Positions 1 to 8,454 of a stretch of DNA of 43,317 bases are shown in pieces; positions within the stretch are counted from its first letter, which is position 1, and every line of letters begins with the position of its first letter. The notes beneath the pieces are model-generated. The model ran no database searches. It was not told the origin of the DNA and saw only the letters and a program-made list of their open reading frames with translations. This DNA comes from an uncultured beta proteobacterium (GTDB lineage: Bacteria > Pseudomonadota > Gammaproteobacteria > Burkholderiales > Burkholderiaceae_C), in contig CAIOUR010000183.1 of NCBI GenBank assembly GCA_903861575.1, positions 1 to 43,317 on the forward strand, written 5' to 3'. The position numbers and the translations under genes were made by a program.

Positions 1-1282
1 GCTCTGCATACAAGTATTGGTCACCAATCGGTAAAAAATCCGAATTTGTCTTGCGAAAGGTAGAGCCAAGGCTCATCATCGGCAGCTGAGCATCGAAATC
101 ATCATTTTTAAGCGGCGAATTTATTGGTAGAAAGTGAATATTTGGAAACGATCGCTCAAATAAGGGGATTAATCTGGGATCCAACAATACCGTTAATTCC
201 GGTATTTTGCGCTTCGCATCATTCAGCATAGTTGCGAACAGCACCTGATCTCCGACGCCTTGCTCAGCCCATATCAACACACGCCTATGACCAATATTCT
301 CAGAATCCCACATCTCTAAAGAGGTATGGAGCATTGCCTGAGGCTCCTTCGGCCGAACAAATCTCCACCTATACAGCTCCCACCCTTTCTGAAAATTCTT
401 TTGCGATAAATATACGAGCGATTTATTAAACTGAGCTTCAGCGTTATTTGGATCTAGGATGATCGCCGACTCATAACTTTCCAACGCTCCGGAAATATCC
501 CCATTTTGAAAAAGTAGAGAGCCTCGATTGAAAAATAAATTAGAGTTTTGGGGTTCCAGTTCAATGCATCGATTGAAGTCATCCAAACTTTGCTGATATT
601 TGTACAGTCGCTGGAAGGCAATACCCCTATTGCACAGGGCTTGAACGAGAACTGGATTTAATTTCAGCGCGCGATCAAAAGCCTGAATAGCGTCGTTAAG
701 TTTTCCTAAGGATAAAAGGGATATACCTTTAAGGCAATGGGCGTCAGCAAACTCCGGATTAACCTGAAGTGCGAGATCACAGGTCGAAATTGCCATCCCA
801 GGTTCGCCGGTTTTTTCCAACATCACGGCCTTATTCAAATATGCATGTATTGACTGCGGGTCGAATTGAATCGCCGAATCGTAGCTAGCAATAGCTTCTT
901 GGTGTTGGCCAAGTGCATCAAGCGCGTTCCCACGGTTGACATAAGCCGGAGCGAATCGAGGATTCAAGGTTAACGCTTGTGCATAACTTTCAACTGCTTT
1001 CTGGTTTTCGTGAAGGGCATAAAACGCAAGACCGCGATGATTAAAGAACAGTGCGTTATCTGGTTTTATCGCTATGGCCTTGTCAATTAGCGCAATCGCG
1101 GCACCATGATTGCCAATTTGATGAGCCATAAGTCCCAACAAATGCAGGGCATCCGCATGCCAAGGATGCACCTGCAGAATATGTTCGTAAATTGACTTGG
1201 CTTTCTGGAGTTCGCCCGCCTGATGTAACTGCACAGCAGTGGACAATTGAGCACCGATATCGAACTCTCGCGACACTGCCAT
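1..1282 (-). CDS. TPR-repeat protein with glycosyltransferase-like C-terminal part (3' end outside window)
   Basis: An open frame runs from ATG at 1282 off the left edge, giving at least 427 codons. The start is fixed by GGAGG seven bases upstream; a second ATG at 1296 lies in another frame and closes quickly. The first ~330 residues are back-to-back 34-residue tetratricopeptide repeats, recognisable by A-x-x-x-Y/F-x-x-A-I-x-x-x-P patterns such as ALTLNPRFAPAYVNRGNALD. After the repeats come GWELYRWRF and VLIWAEQGVGDQVLFATM. These resemble the junction between TPRs and a GT9/GT41-like glycosyltransferase domain in bacterial TPR proteins; this part rests on motif recall only. It is divergent from the glycosyltransferase at 1435, so a role in surface or protein glycosylation is possible but inferred. 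The C-terminal end is not in the window. Confidence 0.8.
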   Translation of the reverse strand, partial: MAVSREFDIGAQLSTAVQLHQAGELQKAKSIYEHILQVHPWHADALHLLGLMAHQIGNHGAAIALIDKAIAIKPDNALFFNHRGLAFYALHENQKAVESYAQALTLNPRFAPAYVNRGNALDALGQHQEAIASYDSAIQFDPQSIHAYLNKAVMLEKTGEPGMAISTCDLALQVNPEFADAHCLKGISLLSLGKLNDAIQAFDRALKLNPVLVQALCNRGIAFQRLYKYQQSLDDFNRCIELEPQNSNLFFNRGSLLFQNGDISGALESYESAIILDPNNAEAQFNKSLVYLSQKNFQKGWELYRWRFVRPKEPQAMLHTSLEMWDSENIGHRRVLIWAEQGVGDQVLFATMLNDAKRKIPELTVLLDPRLIPLFERSFPNIHFLPINSPLKNDDFDAQLPMMSLGSTFRKTNSDFLPIGDQYLYAE

Positions 1283-1434
1283 TCGACGTCCTCCATTGGG
1301 AGATGCGGTACCGATTGGGCGGGTAGTATTGTTAGGAGTCCTGGCCATAAAATTGGTAGTAAGTGCAGCGCGGTACGGCGAATCTACAAAGCACTTTATC
1401 ACCCCAAACATGAGCGCCCAAGCGGAGAACCAAT

Positions 1435-2115
1435 TTGATACCTAGCCTCACGCTGGTGGTCGGCTTTGACCAACGAGAAGCCATCAGCTACCACACGTTT
1501 TGTCAGAGCGTCTTGGAGAAGGCATCTATTCCGGTGCGCTTTATACCGCTGGCTGAAAATACGCTGCGCTTTTACCGGGAGTGCCACGAAAACATCAGCA
1601 ACAGGTTCATTTTCAGCCGCTTTTTGACTCCCTACCTAACTGATTACCAAGGTATGGCCGTATATGCGGATGGCGATATGGTGTGTCAAACTGACATCGC
1701 AGAACTCGCCGCTATGTTTGACCCTGCCAAAGCCGTTCAGTTGGTACAACACCATTACCAGACCAAGGCCACCACAAAGTACTTAAATAACCGCAACGTC
1801 AACTATCCGCGTAAGAATTGGTCTAGCTTGGTGATGTTCAACTGTGCGCACCCAGCTAACCGCGTGCTCACCCCGGCTTACATCGAAGAAAAAGACGGCT
1901 CGCACTTGCACCGCTTCGGATGGTTGCACGACGAAGACATTGGCGCACTGCCACTGGAGTGGAATTGGCTCGCTACCGAGTACGAAGACAACCCCAGCGC
2001 CAAAATCGTCCACTACACCCTTGGCACGCCCTGCTTTCAAGATTACAGAGGTGCTGCCATGGCGGAACATTGGTGGCAGGCCAACGCCCGTGCAAATGAA
2101 GGACTGGATCGCTAA
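1435..2115 (+). CDS. GT-A type (GT8-like) glycosyltransferase
   Basis: A 226-residue protein starting with (M)IPSLTLVVGFD. The start is TTG, chosen because GGAG at 1424-1427 lies seven bases upstream; the nearby ATG at 1410 is in another frame and stops after 11 codons. The N-terminus (VVGFDQREAISYHTFCQSV) and the segment YADGDMVCQTDIAEL resemble GT-A fold transferases, with DGD (around residue 79) as the metal- and nucleotide-sugar-binding DxD motif. There is no signal peptide or transmembrane segment, so it is probably cytosolic. The acceptor is unknown. It is divergent from the TPR protein and is followed by a strong bidirectional terminator, so it is likely transcribed alone. Family assignment to GT8-like enzymes is moderately sure. 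Confidence 0.72.
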   Translation: MIPSLTLVVGFDQREAISYHTFCQSVLEKASIPVRFIPLAENTLRFYRECHENISNRFIFSRFLTPYLTDYQGMAVYADGDMVCQTDIAELAAMFDPAKAVQLVQHHYQTKATTKYLNNRNVNYPRKNWSSLVMFNCAHPANRVLTPAYIEEKDGSHLHRFGWLHDEDIGALPLEWNWLATEYEDNPSAKIVHYTLGTPCFQDYRGAAMAEHWWQANARANEGLDR

Positions 2116-2131
2116 ACGCTTCAACACATAA

Positions 2132-2165
2132 AAAACCCCCACCATGTCTCCATGGTGGGGGTTTT
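2132..2165. terminator. Perfect bidirectional rho-independent terminator
   Basis: A 15-bp perfect inverted repeat: AAAACCCCCACCATG (2132-2146), loop TCTC, and CATGGTGGGGGTTTT (2151-2165). An A-run lies on the left and a T-run on the right, so it can end transcription in both directions. It sits between the convergent glycosyltransferase (stop at 2115) and porin (stop at 2206) genes. Confidence 0.93.
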
Positions 2166-2205
2166 AGTTTCTAAGAACCTCAACTGGCACTAGGCCAGCG
2201 GAAGA

Positions 2206-3213
2206 TTAGAAAGAGTGGTTCAAAGCAATCACGAGCGCGTTGGGGTTGGAAGTGCCTGCGTCCTGGGTGGTTGCGTACGTACCAGAGATATTGGTACGGT
2301 TGGACAGCTTGTACACAGCGTTGTAGATCGAACCAGAGTACGTTGTATCGCTGCTAGCAGAAGCGTTACCCGACTTGGCACGTGTACCCCATTGCGCGCT
2401 CAGGGTGAGCGGGCTGTTGGCCAGAGGAATGCTGATACCGACCAATGTGTCCGTACGGGTATTGCCGTAGGTGTAGGTCTGCTGTTGGTAACCAGCGCCG
2501 ATCTTTGCAACACCCATGTCGTACGCAAAAGATGCGCGGTGACGGTAGTTGGCATTGGACGTGGCATTGTTAGCCATGTCAAAGGTGCGATAACCCACGT
2601 TCAAAGTCAGAGCACCAGCTGCGTAGTCGGCAGAGTAGGTGTTGTAACGCTGGTAGTCAGCAGTGTTGCCGTAACCAGCAGCACCCGCGCCTTCACCGCT
2701 TGCACCGCTGTTGGGAGCGGACTCAGTGTGCGCCACGCTCAACGCGATTTGGTCGGTCAGCTTGAACTTGTAGACCAGGTCTTCGTTGTAGGTCGGTGTG
2801 CTGAAGGTGTTGATAACGGAAGAGATCGAACCAGAGCCCAAGGAACCGTATACGCAAGAACCAGCAGAGGCGATACCGCAAGACAGGTAATCGTCAGAGT
2901 AGATCGAATCCACTTTCAGGGAACCGGCGGAGCCCATGTCCAAAACCATAGACAGGTCACGACCAACGGAGGCTTTGTCGGTGGTATTCAGCTTGACACC
3001 CATCTTGCTGGTCAACTTGCCCAGGCCTTCGATGTCTTCAGTCATCGTGAAGTTAAGGCTGGCGTCGTCTTTACCCATACCGCTGGCCGTTGCGCCTGCG
3101 CTGGTCTGGGTTTGGAAGTAAGCGTAGCCGATCGAGCCGGTCATAACGGCCTGAGCGAATGCACCGCCGGTAACTGCAACAGCAGCCAATGCAACTAGTG
3201 TCTTTTTCATCAT
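2206..3213 (-). CDS. General porin (Gram-negative porin family, Comamonas/Bordetella type)
   Basis: A 335-residue outer-membrane beta-barrel protein for passive diffusion of small solutes. The start ATG at 3213 is chosen over an in-frame TTG at 3225 because GGAG lies six bases before it. A clear signal peptide is present (MMKKTLVALAAVAVTGGAFA, cleavage before QAVMTG). The mature protein has alternating polar and hydrophobic strands rich in Gly, Ser, Thr, Asn and Tyr. It ends in Asn-His-Ser-Phe, the terminal aromatic residue needed for BAM recognition. Two cysteines within a short loop (SCGIASAGSCVYG) could form a periplasmic or surface disulfide. It has its own promoter (3235-3263) and shares the bidirectional terminator downstream, so it is a monocistronic, probably highly expressed gene. 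Confidence 0.93.
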   Translation of the reverse strand: MMKKTLVALAAVAVTGGAFAQAVMTGSIGYAYFQTQTSAGATASGMGKDDASLNFTMTEDIEGLGKLTSKMGVKLNTTDKASVGRDLSMVLDMGSAGSLKVDSIYSDDYLSCGIASAGSCVYGSLGSGSISSVINTFSTPTYNEDLVYKFKLTDQIALSVAHTESAPNSGASGEGAGAAGYGNTADYQRYNTYSADYAAGALTLNVGYRTFDMANNATSNANYRHRASFAYDMGVAKIGAGYQQQTYTYGNTRTDTLVGISIPLANSPLTLSAQWGTRAKSGNASASSDTTYSGSIYNAVYKLSNRTNISGTYATTQDAGTSNPNALVIALNHSF

Positions 3214-3234
3214 GAAAATCTCCAAAGTTAAAAC

Positions 3235-3263
3235 AAATTAACCAGGACCGGCATAGCTACCAA
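3235..3263 (-). promoter_or_regulatory. Candidate sigma-70 promoter of the porin gene
   Basis: On the minus strand TTGGTA (3263-3258) and TAATTT (3240-3235) are separated by exactly 17 bases. The predicted start of transcription near 3228 leaves a short leader that still contains the GGAG ribosome site before ATG at 3213. No other good promoter was seen in this gap. Confidence 0.4.
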
Positions 3264-3446
3264 TCCCAGCGAACTACCCATCTAAGAGCAGTTACGGTGT
3301 ATTCCAACAGATGTCCGGCCCTCGGGAGCCATGACGAGCGGTAAATGGCCTTAAAAACTGCTGGAGTGTTGCGGCTCGACAACATCACAGGCAATTTCAG
3401 GAGCATTGCCCCCCCACCTGGCTGCTAGGCGTATTGGCTGGCGACC

Positions 3447-4121
3447 ATGGACAATCGGCTCATGCACTCGCCCCAAAGCCACACCACCCCCGTCGACATC
3501 CTGATTAACACCTTGGACAACGCGCTGCGCACCCTGTTCGCCGCACCGCACGCCAGCAGCGCGTGCGCCACGCTGCCAGAAGCCCCGACGCAGCTCGCCG
3601 AGGCGGAGCGCGCCCAGGCCGCCGGGCTGATGCGGGTCAACCACGTGGGTGAGATTTGTGCGCAGGCGCTCTACACGGCGCAGGCAGTGGCCACCCGCAA
3701 CCCCGGCTTGCGCGCCCAGTACGAGGCGGCCTGCGCCGAAGAAGTGGACCACCTGGCCTGGACCGCGCAGCGGCTGGACGAGCTGGGCGCAGGGCCTTCG
3801 CTGCTGAACCCGCTGTGGTACGCGGGCGCATTCGGCCTGGGGCTGCTGGCCGGGCGCTTGGGTGATGCCGTCAGCCTGGGCTTTGTGGTGGAAACCGAGC
3901 GCCAGGTGGGCGCGCACTTGGAAAGCCATTTGGGCAGCGGGCCTGACGCCCTCCCTCCCGCCGACCACGCGTCACGCGCCATCGTGGCGCACATGCACCG
4001 CGACGAACTCGCCCACGCCCGTGCTGCCGAAGACGCCGGAGCGGCTCAGCTGCCACCGGCTGTGCAAGAGCTGATGCGCAGTGCCGCCAAGGTCATGACG
4101 ACGGTGGCACGACGCGTCTGA
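3447..4121 (+). CDS. coq7: 2-polyprenyl-3-methyl-6-methoxy-1,4-benzoquinol 5-hydroxylase (CoQ7, diiron)
   Basis: CoQ7 hydroxylates demethoxyubiquinol at C6 in ubiquinone synthesis at the inner membrane. The 224-residue protein carries every diiron ligand with the spacing of human COQ7: Glu69, Glu99 with His102, Glu151, and Glu187 with His190. Motifs are MRVNHVGEICAQ, EEVDHLAWT, ETERQVGAHLESH and RDELAHA. The central hydrophobic stretch (WYAGAFGLGLLAGRLGDAVSLGF) fits the membrane-binding helix. The N-terminal ~45 residues are a loose extension; ATG at 3447 or Met6 could be the true start, and no strong ribosome site decides it. It is convergent with the GST gene at a 16-base distance. Confidence 0.93.
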   Translation: MDNRLMHSPQSHTTPVDILINTLDNALRTLFAAPHASSACATLPEAPTQLAEAERAQAAGLMRVNHVGEICAQALYTAQAVATRNPGLRAQYEAACAEEVDHLAWTAQRLDELGAGPSLLNPLWYAGAFGLGLLAGRLGDAVSLGFVVETERQVGAHLESHLGSGPDALPPADHASRAIVAHMHRDELAHARAAEDAGAAQLPPAVQELMRSAAKVMTTVARRV

Positions 4122-4137
4122 GGTGAGAAGCGCGTCC

Positions 4138-4821
4138 TCAGCCCGACAGCCGGTACGGCTCCTCGAAATCCAAAAACTCGTTTTCGCCCAGCGCCCCGTC
4201 AATCCAGGCGCGTACGCCAGCCAAAGCCAATACCCGGTCCACATACGCCTCCACCTGCGGCTGCATGGGCAGCGCGTAGGTGCGCAGGCGGGTGCACACC
4301 GGGGCAAAGTAAGCGTCAGCCACGGTGAAATGATCAAACAACAGGGGGCCGCCGTGCTGCGCCAGGACCTCGCTCCACATGGCGGTCAGGCGCGCCACGT
4401 CGGCGCGCACGCCGGGCTGGTCGCGCCAGATCAAGGCGCCCTGAGACGCCAAATCAGCCTCGATATTCATGGGGCAGTGGCTGCGCAGGGCGCTAAAACC
4501 CGCGTGCATTTCAGCGCAGATGCTGCGCGCTCGGGCACGGTCTGCGACCGCGCGCGGCCACAGCTGCTTGTCGGGGAACTGTTCAGCCAGGTATTCGGCA
4601 ATCGCCAGCGTGTCCCAGACTGCCAGCTCGCCGTCTAGCAGCAGCGGGACTTTGCCTGCGGGGCTGAGCGTGCGCAGCGTCGTCTTGAACTGCGAATCGG
4701 ACGCGAAGGAGTCAAAGCGCACCATGACTTCTTCAAACGGGATGCCGGCCTGCGTCATCAACACCCAGGGGCGCATGGACCAGGACGAGTAGTTTTTATT
4801 GCCGATAAAGAGTTTCAGCAT
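4138..4821 (-). CDS. Glutathione S-transferase family protein
   Basis: A 227-residue soluble protein. The N-terminal thioredoxin-like domain begins MLKLFIGNKNYSSWSMRPW; the Ser/Tyr cluster before MRPW is where GST family members place the glutathione-activating residue. LSPAGKVPLLLDGELAVWDTLAIAEYL carries the cis-Pro and the Glu/Asp-Thr pair that bind the glutathione gamma-glutamyl group. The all-helical C-terminal domain follows (about residues 90-227). Substrate unknown; it probably conjugates glutathione to electrophiles. It starts 19 bases after the stop of the lytic transglycosylase gene, so the two are likely co-transcribed. Confidence 0.88.
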   Translation of the reverse strand: MLKLFIGNKNYSSWSMRPWVLMTQAGIPFEEVMVRFDSFASDSQFKTTLRTLSPAGKVPLLLDGELAVWDTLAIAEYLAEQFPDKQLWPRAVADRARARSICAEMHAGFSALRSHCPMNIEADLASQGALIWRDQPGVRADVARLTAMWSEVLAQHGGPLLFDHFTVADAYFAPVCTRLRTYALPMQPQVEAYVDRVLALAGVRAWIDGALGENEFLDFEEPYRLSG

Positions 4822-4840
4822 GGCGATCTCAGCGGTTGCT

Positions 4841-6871
4841 TCAGGGAAGGTCGGCCCCAGGGTCGGGCTGCGCCGCCTCGGCTTCGCTGGGCGGGCCGAT
4901 GCGGCCTAAGCGTGCCTTGATGGATTGCGGTTGGCCGCTGAGCATGGCAGCATATAGCGTGGTGTTGGCCAGCACTTTTTTGACGTAGTCCCGGGTTTCA
5001 GGGAAAGGCACGTTCTCGGCCCAGATCGCACCCTCCACGGCTAAGGGTCCGCTGCGCCAGAGGCGCGCGCGCCCCGGGCCGGCGTTGTACGCGGCGGCGG
5101 CCAGCGGCATCGAACCGCCAAAGCTGTCCAGGGCCAGCTTGAGGTAGCCGGTGCCGATGGCGATATTGGTGTCGCGGTCGTTGAGTTTGTGCGGGGCGAA
5201 GTCCGTCATGCCCAGCTTTTTGGCGGTCCATTTGGCGGTAGCGGGCATGACCTGCATCAAGCCGGAGGCACCCACGCCGGAACGGGCGTCCATGATAAAG
5301 CGGCTTTCCTGGCGGATCAGGCCGTACACATAGGCTGCGTCCAACCCGACGGCGGTACTGCGCGCTACGACGCTTTGTCGGAAGGGTGTGGGGAAGCGCT
5401 GTTCAATGTCCACCAGGTTGCGGGTCCGGTCGCTGGCATTGATGCAGCGGTCCCAGACTTCGGCGCGGCAGGCCATGTCGGCCGCAGCCAACAGCGCGCG
5501 GTCGTCCATGCCGCCGTTATGGTGCAGGTTGGTGGTGTAGTTCCACTCGCGCACGCCCTCGGCGCGCAGGCCGATCTGGATGGCGTAGAGGCCGCGCTGC
5601 AGGCCGGGGTTCTGGCGAGCAGCGTCACGCTCGGCTGCGGTAAGCGGCGCAGGACGGGGGGGAGCGCTGATACGGCCACCCGTCTCCTCCAGCGCCAGCA
5701 TTTCATAGAACCCACGGGTACCGGCCAGTGCCTGCAAAGCGTTCAAAGCCGCCACGCGCGCAGGGTCGTTCGCACCAGGGCTGAGTTCAAGCTGCGCGCG
5801 CGCATGCCAGTACGCCCAGGCCGAATCTGCGCGCAAACCGGGTGGCATGGCGTTGATAAAGGCCTGCGCCCGCGCCCACTGCCCGGCGCGCAGAGCGGCC
5901 CGCGCACCCCAGGCCAGGTGGTCTTCGTGCATCTGCGCCAGATTGCCTTTAGCGAAGTAACCCAGCGCGTCGGGGTCCTGCTTTTGCGCCGCCCGCTTGC
6001 CGATCACGCCCCATATCCAGCTGCGCTCTTCCGCGCTCAGCTGGGCGCGCCAGCGCAATTTATCCACCTGCTGCGCGGCCTTTTGGTAGTCGGAATCAGC
6101 GAGGCGAATCATCGCCAACGACACCAGTTCACGCGTTTTGGGGCGCATGGCGGTAAGTTTGTCGTCCAGGTATTTGGCCGGGCGTTGGTAGACGATGTCA
6201 AAGCCCTTGACCCAGGACGGATCTAGGATGCCGATGGCCTGCGCCGCCACCTGCGGGCGGTCATTTTCCATGGCCAGACGGGCGCGCAGCCACGCCACCT
6301 GGGCAGGCAGCTTGTGGGCCTTATAGAGCGCGTCAAATGCGCTGGAGCAACCCTCTTCGGACTCGCGCAACGCCAACCAGTTGGTTTGTACGGTTGCGGC
6401 CACATCAGCGCGGTTGGTCACGAAGTCCGCAAGCGCGGCGAAGCATTGGATGGAGCGGTCATCGCCCATGCGGTAGAGCGGGTACTGGGTGTTGAACGTC
6501 TGCCAATCGGCAGAGCGGCCCAGCTGCAAAAGCCAGTCAGCGCGCAAGCGGTCTTCCTGGTAGGTGCCCGCGTAGGTGCTCAGAAACGTCTGGATGTCGG
6601 TTTTGCTGGCCGTGTCCAGGCGATTGGACATTTCCCAGTACGCGGCCCAGGGCTCGAGCATGTAGCCCTTGAATTGGGGCAAAGCGGCAGCCAAGGCGCG
6701 GCTGTCACGCCGCCGGTAGGCCTGTGCCATGTCCAACAAGGCAGCGTCCAGTCGGGGGTTATCCGCAGAGGCTGCCGGGGCCGCCTGCGCTTGCAGTGGC
6801 GCAGCGAAAAACGATGCGCCCCAAAGCAAGGCGGCAGCGGCAAAAAGAGTCCAACGGGGTAATGCTGTCAA
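4841..6871 (-). CDS. slt: Soluble lytic murein transglycosylase (Slt70 type)
   Basis: A periplasmic enzyme cleaving the MurNAc-GlcNAc bond of peptidoglycan to leave a 1,6-anhydro end. The 676-residue protein has a signal peptide (hydrophobic residues 8-25, Ala-rich cleavage region near 27-32). A long alpha-helical superhelical domain follows, and the C-terminal SLT catalytic domain starts around residue 510. The catalytic acid is Glu522 in GLIRQESRF. SLT motifs follow: GASGLMQVMPATA, and AAYNAGPGRARLW with its conserved Asn-Ala-Gly. The start is TTG at 6871: an in-frame TGA lies just upstream, and the first in-frame ATG (codon 48) would delete the signal peptide. No clear ribosome site is visible. 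It is divergent from the 5-formyl-THF cyclo-ligase gene with only 30 bases between them. Confidence 0.93.
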   Translation of the reverse strand: MTALPRWTLFAAAALLWGASFFAAPLQAQAAPAASADNPRLDAALLDMAQAYRRRDSRALAAALPQFKGYMLEPWAAYWEMSNRLDTASKTDIQTFLSTYAGTYQEDRLRADWLLQLGRSADWQTFNTQYPLYRMGDDRSIQCFAALADFVTNRADVAATVQTNWLALRESEEGCSSAFDALYKAHKLPAQVAWLRARLAMENDRPQVAAQAIGILDPSWVKGFDIVYQRPAKYLDDKLTAMRPKTRELVSLAMIRLADSDYQKAAQQVDKLRWRAQLSAEERSWIWGVIGKRAAQKQDPDALGYFAKGNLAQMHEDHLAWGARAALRAGQWARAQAFINAMPPGLRADSAWAYWHARAQLELSPGANDPARVAALNALQALAGTRGFYEMLALEETGGRISAPPRPAPLTAAERDAARQNPGLQRGLYAIQIGLRAEGVREWNYTTNLHHNGGMDDRALLAAADMACRAEVWDRCINASDRTRNLVDIEQRFPTPFRQSVVARSTAVGLDAAYVYGLIRQESRFIMDARSGVGASGLMQVMPATAKWTAKKLGMTDFAPHKLNDRDTNIAIGTGYLKLALDSFGGSMPLAAAAYNAGPGRARLWRSGPLAVEGAIWAENVPFPETRDYVKKVLANTTLYAAMLSGQPQSIKARLGRIGPPSEAEAAQPDPGADLP

Positions 6872-6901
6872 AATGGTTCTACTTCACTCAATTCACCGAT
6901 T

Positions 6902-7525
6902 ATGGACAAGTCCTCCGAATCCGCCGGCGAGGCCAAAAAGGCCCTGCGTAAAGAGTTGCTGGCCTTGCGCAATGCGCTACCCGACCGGCAACATCGCAGT
7001 GAATTGCTGCAGCAGGTCATGCGGATCTGGCTGCTGCGGCGCGAAGACACGGTGATCGGGGCGTACTGGCCCATCAAAGGCGAATTTGACCCTCTGCCCG
7101 CGCTGCACCGCTGGAAAGAAGACGGCGAGTTGTTGGACCAGCCGCAGCCCCGGCGCATCGCCCTGCCCGTCATCAACAAAGCCCATAAAACCATGACCTT
7201 CCACATCTGGTACCCGGGCTGCGAAATGGAGGAAGACGCCTATGGCATTCCCAAACCCAAAGACACCGAGATGGTCTCCCCTACGCTGCTGTTTGTGCCC
7301 TGCGTGGGCTATAGCGCCGGGGGTTACCGTCTAGGCTATGGCGGCGGCTTTTACGACCGCATGCTGGGCAGCCTGGAGCCGCGGCCGTTCACCGTGGGGC
7401 TGGGCTTTGGCGTGGGCTATGTCAGCGACTTTTCACCCGAGCCGCACGATGTGCCGCTGGACGCCATCCTCACCGACTTTGGCGAAGCGTGGCCGGTGGC
7501 CGACATCTCTCGCCCGCAGCGCTGA
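6902..7525 (+). CDS. 5-formyltetrahydrofolate cyclo-ligase
   Basis: An ATP-dependent enzyme converting 5-formyl-THF to 5,10-methenyl-THF, recovering folate from a dead-end storage form. The 207-residue length is normal. Family signs: the basic N-terminal helix AKKALRKELLALRNALP, the GAYWPIKGEFDP strand-turn, and the signature GYRLGYGGGFYDRML near residues 140-155, which binds ATP-Mg. The start ATG at 6902 has no obvious Shine-Dalgarno sequence. In many proteobacteria this gene follows 6S RNA, but the upstream gap here is too short to hold it. It is convergent with the lipoprotein gene (25 bases between stops). Confidence 0.93.
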   Translation: MDKSSESAGEAKKALRKELLALRNALPDRQHRSELLQQVMRIWLLRREDTVIGAYWPIKGEFDPLPALHRWKEDGELLDQPQPRRIALPVINKAHKTMTFHIWYPGCEMEEDAYGIPKPKDTEMVSPTLLFVPCVGYSAGGYRLGYGGGFYDRMLGSLEPRPFTVGLGFGVGYVSDFSPEPHDVPLDAILTDFGEAWPVADISRPQR

Positions 7526-7550
7526 CCCCCCGGCCAATGACAGGCAAGCG

Positions 7551-8450
7551 CTAGGGCGTTTGCGCCGCCAGCTTTTGCAAATCCCGGGCGTAAGAGGCCA
7601 GTTTGTCGGCCATGTGGCGGCGCTGACTGGGGCTTGTGGTTGCGTGGAACTCGGTAACGTGGACACAGTCCGCCGCGATGATGCGATCCAGATATACCCG
7701 GTACATCGGGTCAGGCGACACCAGACTGCGCTCCAACAGGGCCTCGATGGCGGGCTGGGCGCGTTCGGGCGGCTGCCCGCGCAGCGCTTCAATCGTGTCC
7801 AGGATGTCGGCATGGCGGCGTTGTAGTTCCTTCCAACCCGATGCCGAGTCATACGGCGTCAATTCCAACTGGCTGCGCAACAAGGCGGTTTGCGCCGGGC
7901 TGGCTGAGCCGTACCAATTTTTCACGTTGTCCAAGGCCTTGTCCAGCCGCTCATCTATTTGCTCGGAAGGACGTGCGTCCAGCCACTTGCCGCGCCAGGT
8001 CTTGGCCGATTTGGCGAGCTCTCGGCGCACACGCTCGGCTTGCGCGGGCTTGAGCGTGGGCGCGGTGGCTGCAATCAACGGGGCGCTGCGGTGGGCGAAG
8101 CCGCGCACATAGTCCAGGCCTTCGCCGTACCAGGCGCAGACCTGTCCGGCGTTTAACTCACCCGGCGCAGCCGCCTGCACGGTTTGCAGCATCTGCGCGA
8201 TGCGGGGCAGGTCTTCTTTGCGGTGCCAGGCGTGCAATTGCGCCAGATCAGCCTTTACGCGGGCGCTTTGGGCAGCGTCAAAGTCGGCATAGGAATCCAG
8301 CCACCAATGAATTGCAAAGGGCGCGTTGTTGTAGGCCGGAACGACAGCACTGCAGCCACCCAGAATCAGCAAACAGGCTGCGCCGATAATCCGGCAGATG
8401 ACGGCAAAGCCGCCTCCCCCCACGCGCAAAGGTGTGCATAAAAAAGGCAT
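7551..8450 (-). CDS. DUF6279-type lipoprotein
   Basis: A 299-residue protein of unknown function. The signal sequence contains a hydrophobic run ending in the lipobox LILGGC (Cys about residue 33), predicting lipid attachment. After it comes a stretch with [21 protein letters not shown], the signature of the DUF6279 family as I recall it. The rest is helical and rich in Arg, Ala and Gln. ATG at 8450 gives a slightly long signal peptide; GTG at 8423 is the alternative. Neither has a good ribosome site. The open frame extends further upstream but overlaps glmU there and is not meaningful. The gene is divergent from glmU, with four bases between the chosen starts. Confidence 0.75.
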   Translation of the reverse strand: MPFLCTPLRVGGGGFAVICRIIGAACLLILGGCSAVVPAYNNAPFAIHWWLDSYADFDAAQSARVKADLAQLHAWHRKEDLPRIAQMLQTVQAAAPGELNAGQVCAWYGEGLDYVRGFAHRSAPLIAATAPTLKPAQAERVRRELAKSAKTWRGKWLDARPSEQIDERLDKALDNVKNWYGSASPAQTALLRSQLELTPYDSASGWKELQRRHADILDTIEALRGQPPERAQPAIEALLERSLVSPDPMYRVYLDRIIAADCVHVTEFHATTSPSQRRHMADKLASYARDLQKLAAQTP

Positions 8451-8454
8451 AGTT

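Noticed and set aside
2215-3198. Open frame of 327 codons antisense to the porin
   Set aside because: Val/Arg-rich shadow of the porin codons; no domain, no ribosome site.
5189-6226. Open frame of 345 codons antisense to the lytic transglycosylase
   Set aside because: Shadow of a GC-rich gene with a complete SLT domain.
6872-6901. 6S RNA upstream of the 5-formyl-THF cyclo-ligase gene, as in enterobacteria
   Set aside because: Only 30 bases separate the two divergent genes; no room for a ~180-base RNA, and none is seen downstream.
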